DNA from: Engraulis encrasicolus
Taxonomy: Eukaryota > Chordata > Actinopteri > Clupeiformes > Engraulidae
Reading direction: 5' to 3'
DNA: 64,000 nucleotides
Assembly: GCF_034702125.1 (NCBI RefSeq)
Contig: NC_085876.1
Span: forward strand, 17,812,014-17,876,013
Part shown: positions 61,217 through 64,000 of the stretch, piece by piece
Position numbering within the stretch: position 1 is the stretch's first letter
Layout: every line of letters begins with the position of its first letter
Program-made: the position numbers and the translations under genes
Notes under the pieces: generated by a model
Told to the model about the DNA's origin: nothing
The model's input: the letters and a program-made list of their open reading frames with translations, nothing else
Databases searched by the model: none

Positions 61217-63392
61217 CCCACTCCTCGACCTTGTCCCAGGAAAACTCAGCGTTTCTACAAGCCTCCAGACCACCACAGGCTAAGCATAACAGTAGTGAAA
61301 ATTACCCTGACACACAAAACATGGACAAAGCAACTCTCGATAGCAATGGCCATCCTCAACAGAATGAAGGCAAACTTCTCAACCTCATTGGAAAGCGGTG
61401 TCTTGTGCACTGTCAGTTAGATGGTGTGGCAGTTGAGGCTTTATGGGACACAGGGGCCCAAGCTAGCATTATAAATGACGACTGGAGGAAGGAACATCTG
61501 CCTGCTACCACCATCCGCCCAATTGAAGAGCTGCTTGGACCTGGAACATTAACTGGATTAGCTGCCAACCAGACAGAGATCCCTTTTTCTGGGTGGGTGG
61601 AGGTCAAGTTTTGTTTAAGCAGTGAGCCACACACAAGAGAAACCCTGCTAGTGCCAATGTTGGTGACAAGTGACCAAAATGTAGCAGAGAATCCAATTAT
61701 TGGATTTAATGTTATAGAAGAGCTGATTAACAGGTGGGAAAAACAGAGACCAAAATTTAATTCTGTCCAGGTCATAAGCCAATCTTTCTCAGTCTCTGCG
61801 AAAACAGCAAGATCAATGATCAGTCTAATGCAAACTGCAGATGCAACAAAAGACATTGGGACTGTGCAGGCTGGCAAGAAAAACATACACCTGACTGCTG
61901 AGCACATAACCACCATTTATGCCAGGGCACATGTTGGTAAACAGTTTTGGGGCCAGAATTTGCTTTTTGTCCCATGCATGTCCGTACAGATACCAGAAGG
62001 CCTAGTCATCCAAGAAGGCCTTGTCAATGTGATGGGCGAAAAGACAGTCTATGTGCCTGTGTCCATTGCTAACACAAACACCCACCCAGTGACCCTTGGT
62101 CCACGCCTTATCCTGGGCCACCTCCAAATGATAAAAACAGCATATCCAGTTACAGCTGAGTTCTGGCAGAAGAAAGATGCTCATAGTGCAATGACATGTC
62201 ACTTGCCCCTACCCAGAATGCAACAGTGTGAGGTCACCCAGTCCACAACAGCTAGACCGACCCAATGGGACCCCCCTGTTAAGCTAGGCCAGCTAAGTGA
62301 GCCCCAACAAGAGACAGTGAGGAAACTGTTAAGAGAGGAATGTAATGCATTCTCCTTTGATAGCGACGACGTTGGCTGTATCCCCTCACTCAATATGCAT
62401 ATTACTCTGCATGATAAAACACCTGTGCGGAAGACCTACCTGTCTGTGCCAAAGCCTTTACATCAGGAAGTGAAGGAATATCTCCAAGACTTACTGAGTA
62501 GAGGCTGGATAAGCAAGTCCAGATCACCATATTCTTCCCCCATTGTGTGTGTAAGAAAGAAGGACGGAAGCCTGAGGCTATGCTGTGACTACCGTGAACT
62601 AAACCGCAAGTCAGTGCCTGACAGGCATCCGATCCCAAGAATTCAGGACATGCTTGATTCTCTCCGTGGCAGCTCCTGGTTCTCTGTACTGGACCAGGGG
62701 AAGGCCTACCATCAGGGCTACCTGGATGCTGAGAGCCGACCGCTGACAGCCTTTATAACACCATGGGGGCTGTATGAGTGGAAGAGAATTCCATTTGGCC
62801 TCAGCTCTGCACCTGGAGAATTTCAGAGGAACATGGAAGAATGCCTGGAAGGCTTGCGGGATGTCATCTGTCAGCCATATTTGGACGACAATTTAGTACA
62901 CAGCGCCTCCTTTCATGATCATGTCAATCACATCAGAACTGTTTTGCAAAGGTACCAGCAACATGGGGTCAAGCTTAGCCCCAGTAAATGTGAGATGTTC
63001 CGAAGAGAAGTACGGTTCCTAGGACGGATGGTGTCGGAAGAGGGGTATTCAATGGATCCAGCGGAGATAGCCCCCGTCCAGGCACTTAAGAAAAGGACAC
63101 CACAAACTGTTGGGGAGCTTAGAAAGATGATGGGATTCCTTTCTTACTATAGGACTTACATACCCGATTTTTCCAGGATAGCACAGCCCTTATACAAGCT
63201 GTTGGCTGTACCTGACTTTGAGTCCTCACCTCCCAGGCCACGTAAAGGTAGGGACAAGAAAATGTCAGTTACAAAGTCAAAAGGTCACATGCCCCCCAGT
63301 ACCCCCATATGCTGGACCCAGACCCACCAAGATGCACTGAAAATCCTGATTGACTGCTTAACCGAACCCCCTATCCTAGCCCCCTATCCTAG
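61162..63392 (+). pseudogene. pol frame: protease and reverse transcriptase, broken
   Basis: Read in the -1 frame relative to gag; no ATG is needed if frameshifting is used. The open frame holds an aspartic protease motif WDTGAQAS (Asp about 73 residues after the TTG at 61231). A reverse transcriptase follows, with [39 protein letters not shown] and the catalytic YLDD at 62878-62889, then the thumb/connection with [11 protein letters not shown] and [14 protein letters not shown]. At 63367-63392 the 13 bases CCCCCTATCCTAG are present twice in tandem; this shifts the frame by one and a TGA follows shortly. RNase H continues in the next frame. Confidence 0.85.
61177..61219 (+). promoter_or_regulatory. 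-1 ribosomal frameshift signal between gag and pol
   Basis: GGGAAAC at 61177-61183 is in the exact gag phase for a X-XXY-YYZ slip (GGA AAC codons). Six bases later, 61190-61198 pairs with 61211-61219 (nine pairs, one G-U) around a 12-nt loop. The pol frame is -1 to gag and opens at 61162, so a slip leads straight into pol. The gag TAG (61214-61216) is in the 3' arm. Confidence 0.8.
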
Positions 63393-64000
63393 CCTACCCT
63401 GATTTTACATTACCATTTGTTCTTCACTGTGATGCATCCCAGGAAGGTTTGGGTAGTATATTATATCAGCGTCAGTCTGGAAAGATGAGAGTGATTGCAT
63501 ATGGCTCCAGAACCCTCACACCCTCAGAGAAGAACTATCATATGCATTCAGGGAAACTGGAGTTTCTGGCTCTAAAGTGGGCCATTTGTGAACGGTTCAG
63601 GGATTATCTGTTTCATGCTCCCCACTTTGTAGTATACACAGATAACAATCCCTTGACATATGTTCTTACGACTGCAAAATTAAACGCCACGGGTCATAGG
63701 TGGGTAGCCCAGCTAGCTGACTTTAATTTTACCATTAAATATCGCCCTGGGATACAAAATGCAGATGCAGATGGCCTCTCTCGCATGGCACTTGATTTTG
63801 ATACGTTTGCAAGGCAATGTACAGAAGAGGTGGACCAGAATGTAATCAGTGCATCGATACAGGGGTTGACCATTGGATCTAGGAGCCCTCCTCTATGGGC
63901 AAACATGTTGAGCATACAAGCGATTGACTTACTAAGAGGTGTAAGTCCACAAACCCAAAGCCAGCTGTTGTCACCAGAGCAGATCAAACAGAGCCAAGAA
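63393..64000 (+). pseudogene. pol frame continued: RNase H, runs off the window
   Basis: Open to the window edge in the frame offset by one from the upstream pol. It has HCDASQEGLGSILYQ, an E-containing helix (LEFLALKWAICERFRDYL), VYTDNNPL and NADADGLSR, the Ty3-type RNase H order. The integrase should follow outside the window. It is separated from reverse transcriptase only by the 13-bp duplication. Confidence 0.85.

Larger units (their letters stand above)
59309..64000 (+). mobile_element. Ty3/gypsy-like LTR retrotransposon, 5' part
   Basis: Order: LTR-like region (about 59309-59770, TATAAA near 59347, AATAAA at 59723), a short leader, gag, then pol with protease, reverse transcriptase and RNase H. 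Integrase and the 3' LTR lie beyond the window. LTR borders are uncertain because the other LTR is not visible. A candidate primer site, TGGCGAGCCACC, lies at about 59775. The copy is recent-looking: gag has no disruption and pol only one, a 13-bp duplication. Confidence 0.85.

Noticed and set aside
61413..61916. A 167-aa minus-strand open frame
   Set aside because: Antisense of the well-supported protease/pol frame.

Overview
The window is vertebrate nuclear DNA from a ray-finned (teleost) fish. It holds intron-split genes with GT..AG junctions, long (AC)n tracts, many hAT-type and foldback DNA transposons, tRNA-derived SINEs, LINE tails, and a Ty3-like retrotransposon at the right end. The palindromic octamer TAGGCCTA occurs at least twenty times, where about one is expected by chance. 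I associate that habit with herring/shad-type (clupeiform) genomes, but this is only an inference.

Three host genes are supported exon by exon. (1) The last three coding exons of tmem164 (+, 3784-15051); earlier exons lie to the left of the window or were not recognised. (2) A complete six-exon ammecr1 (-, 35713 down to 22155). Its 3'UTR is probably long, reaching down to about 16.7 kb. tmem164 and ammecr1 are convergent (tail to tail), the arrangement I recall for human Xq23. (3) A complete four-exon heart-type fatty acid binding protein gene, fabp3 (+, 42435-49395; 133 aa), with the canonical 73/173/102/54 bp coding-exon lengths and a poly(A) signal at 49540. A short THAP zinc-finger ORF (57427-57804) may be a further gene or a domesticated or degenerate transposon exon.

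The remainder is mostly repeats. Left part (1-15 kb): a miniature LTR retrotransposon (TRIM), a MITE, a roughly 1.3 kb foldback, and a nest of hAT elements in the tmem164 introns, one of them inserted into an older perfect hairpin. Middle (16-37 kb): the ammecr1 UTR, introns with SINEs, and a 1.2 kb near-perfect palindrome with 523 bp arms. 37-42 kb: a palindrome whose flanking microsatellite is also inverted, a 2.05 kb LTR-like element carrying a nested hAT, a foldback MITE, and a hAT ending about 250 bp upstream of the fabp3 ATG. 43-56 kb: the fabp3 introns (with a frameshifted partial copy of exon 2), an inverted pair of tRNA-like sequences, LINE and Tc1 remnants. 56.7-57.2 kb: a second TRIM in the opposite orientation. 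59.2-64 kb: a Ty3-like retrotransposon with intact gag, a textbook -1 frameshift signal before pol, and a pol frame broken by a 13-bp tandem duplication. It runs off the right edge.

The most unusual items are the TRIMs (213-bp LTRs, 43-45 bp internal domain with a His-tRNA-like primer site and a purine tract, and tRNA-like pol III boxes inside the LTR), the gag/pol frameshift cassette, the near-perfect 1.2 kb palindrome, and the density of hairpins and foldbacks.
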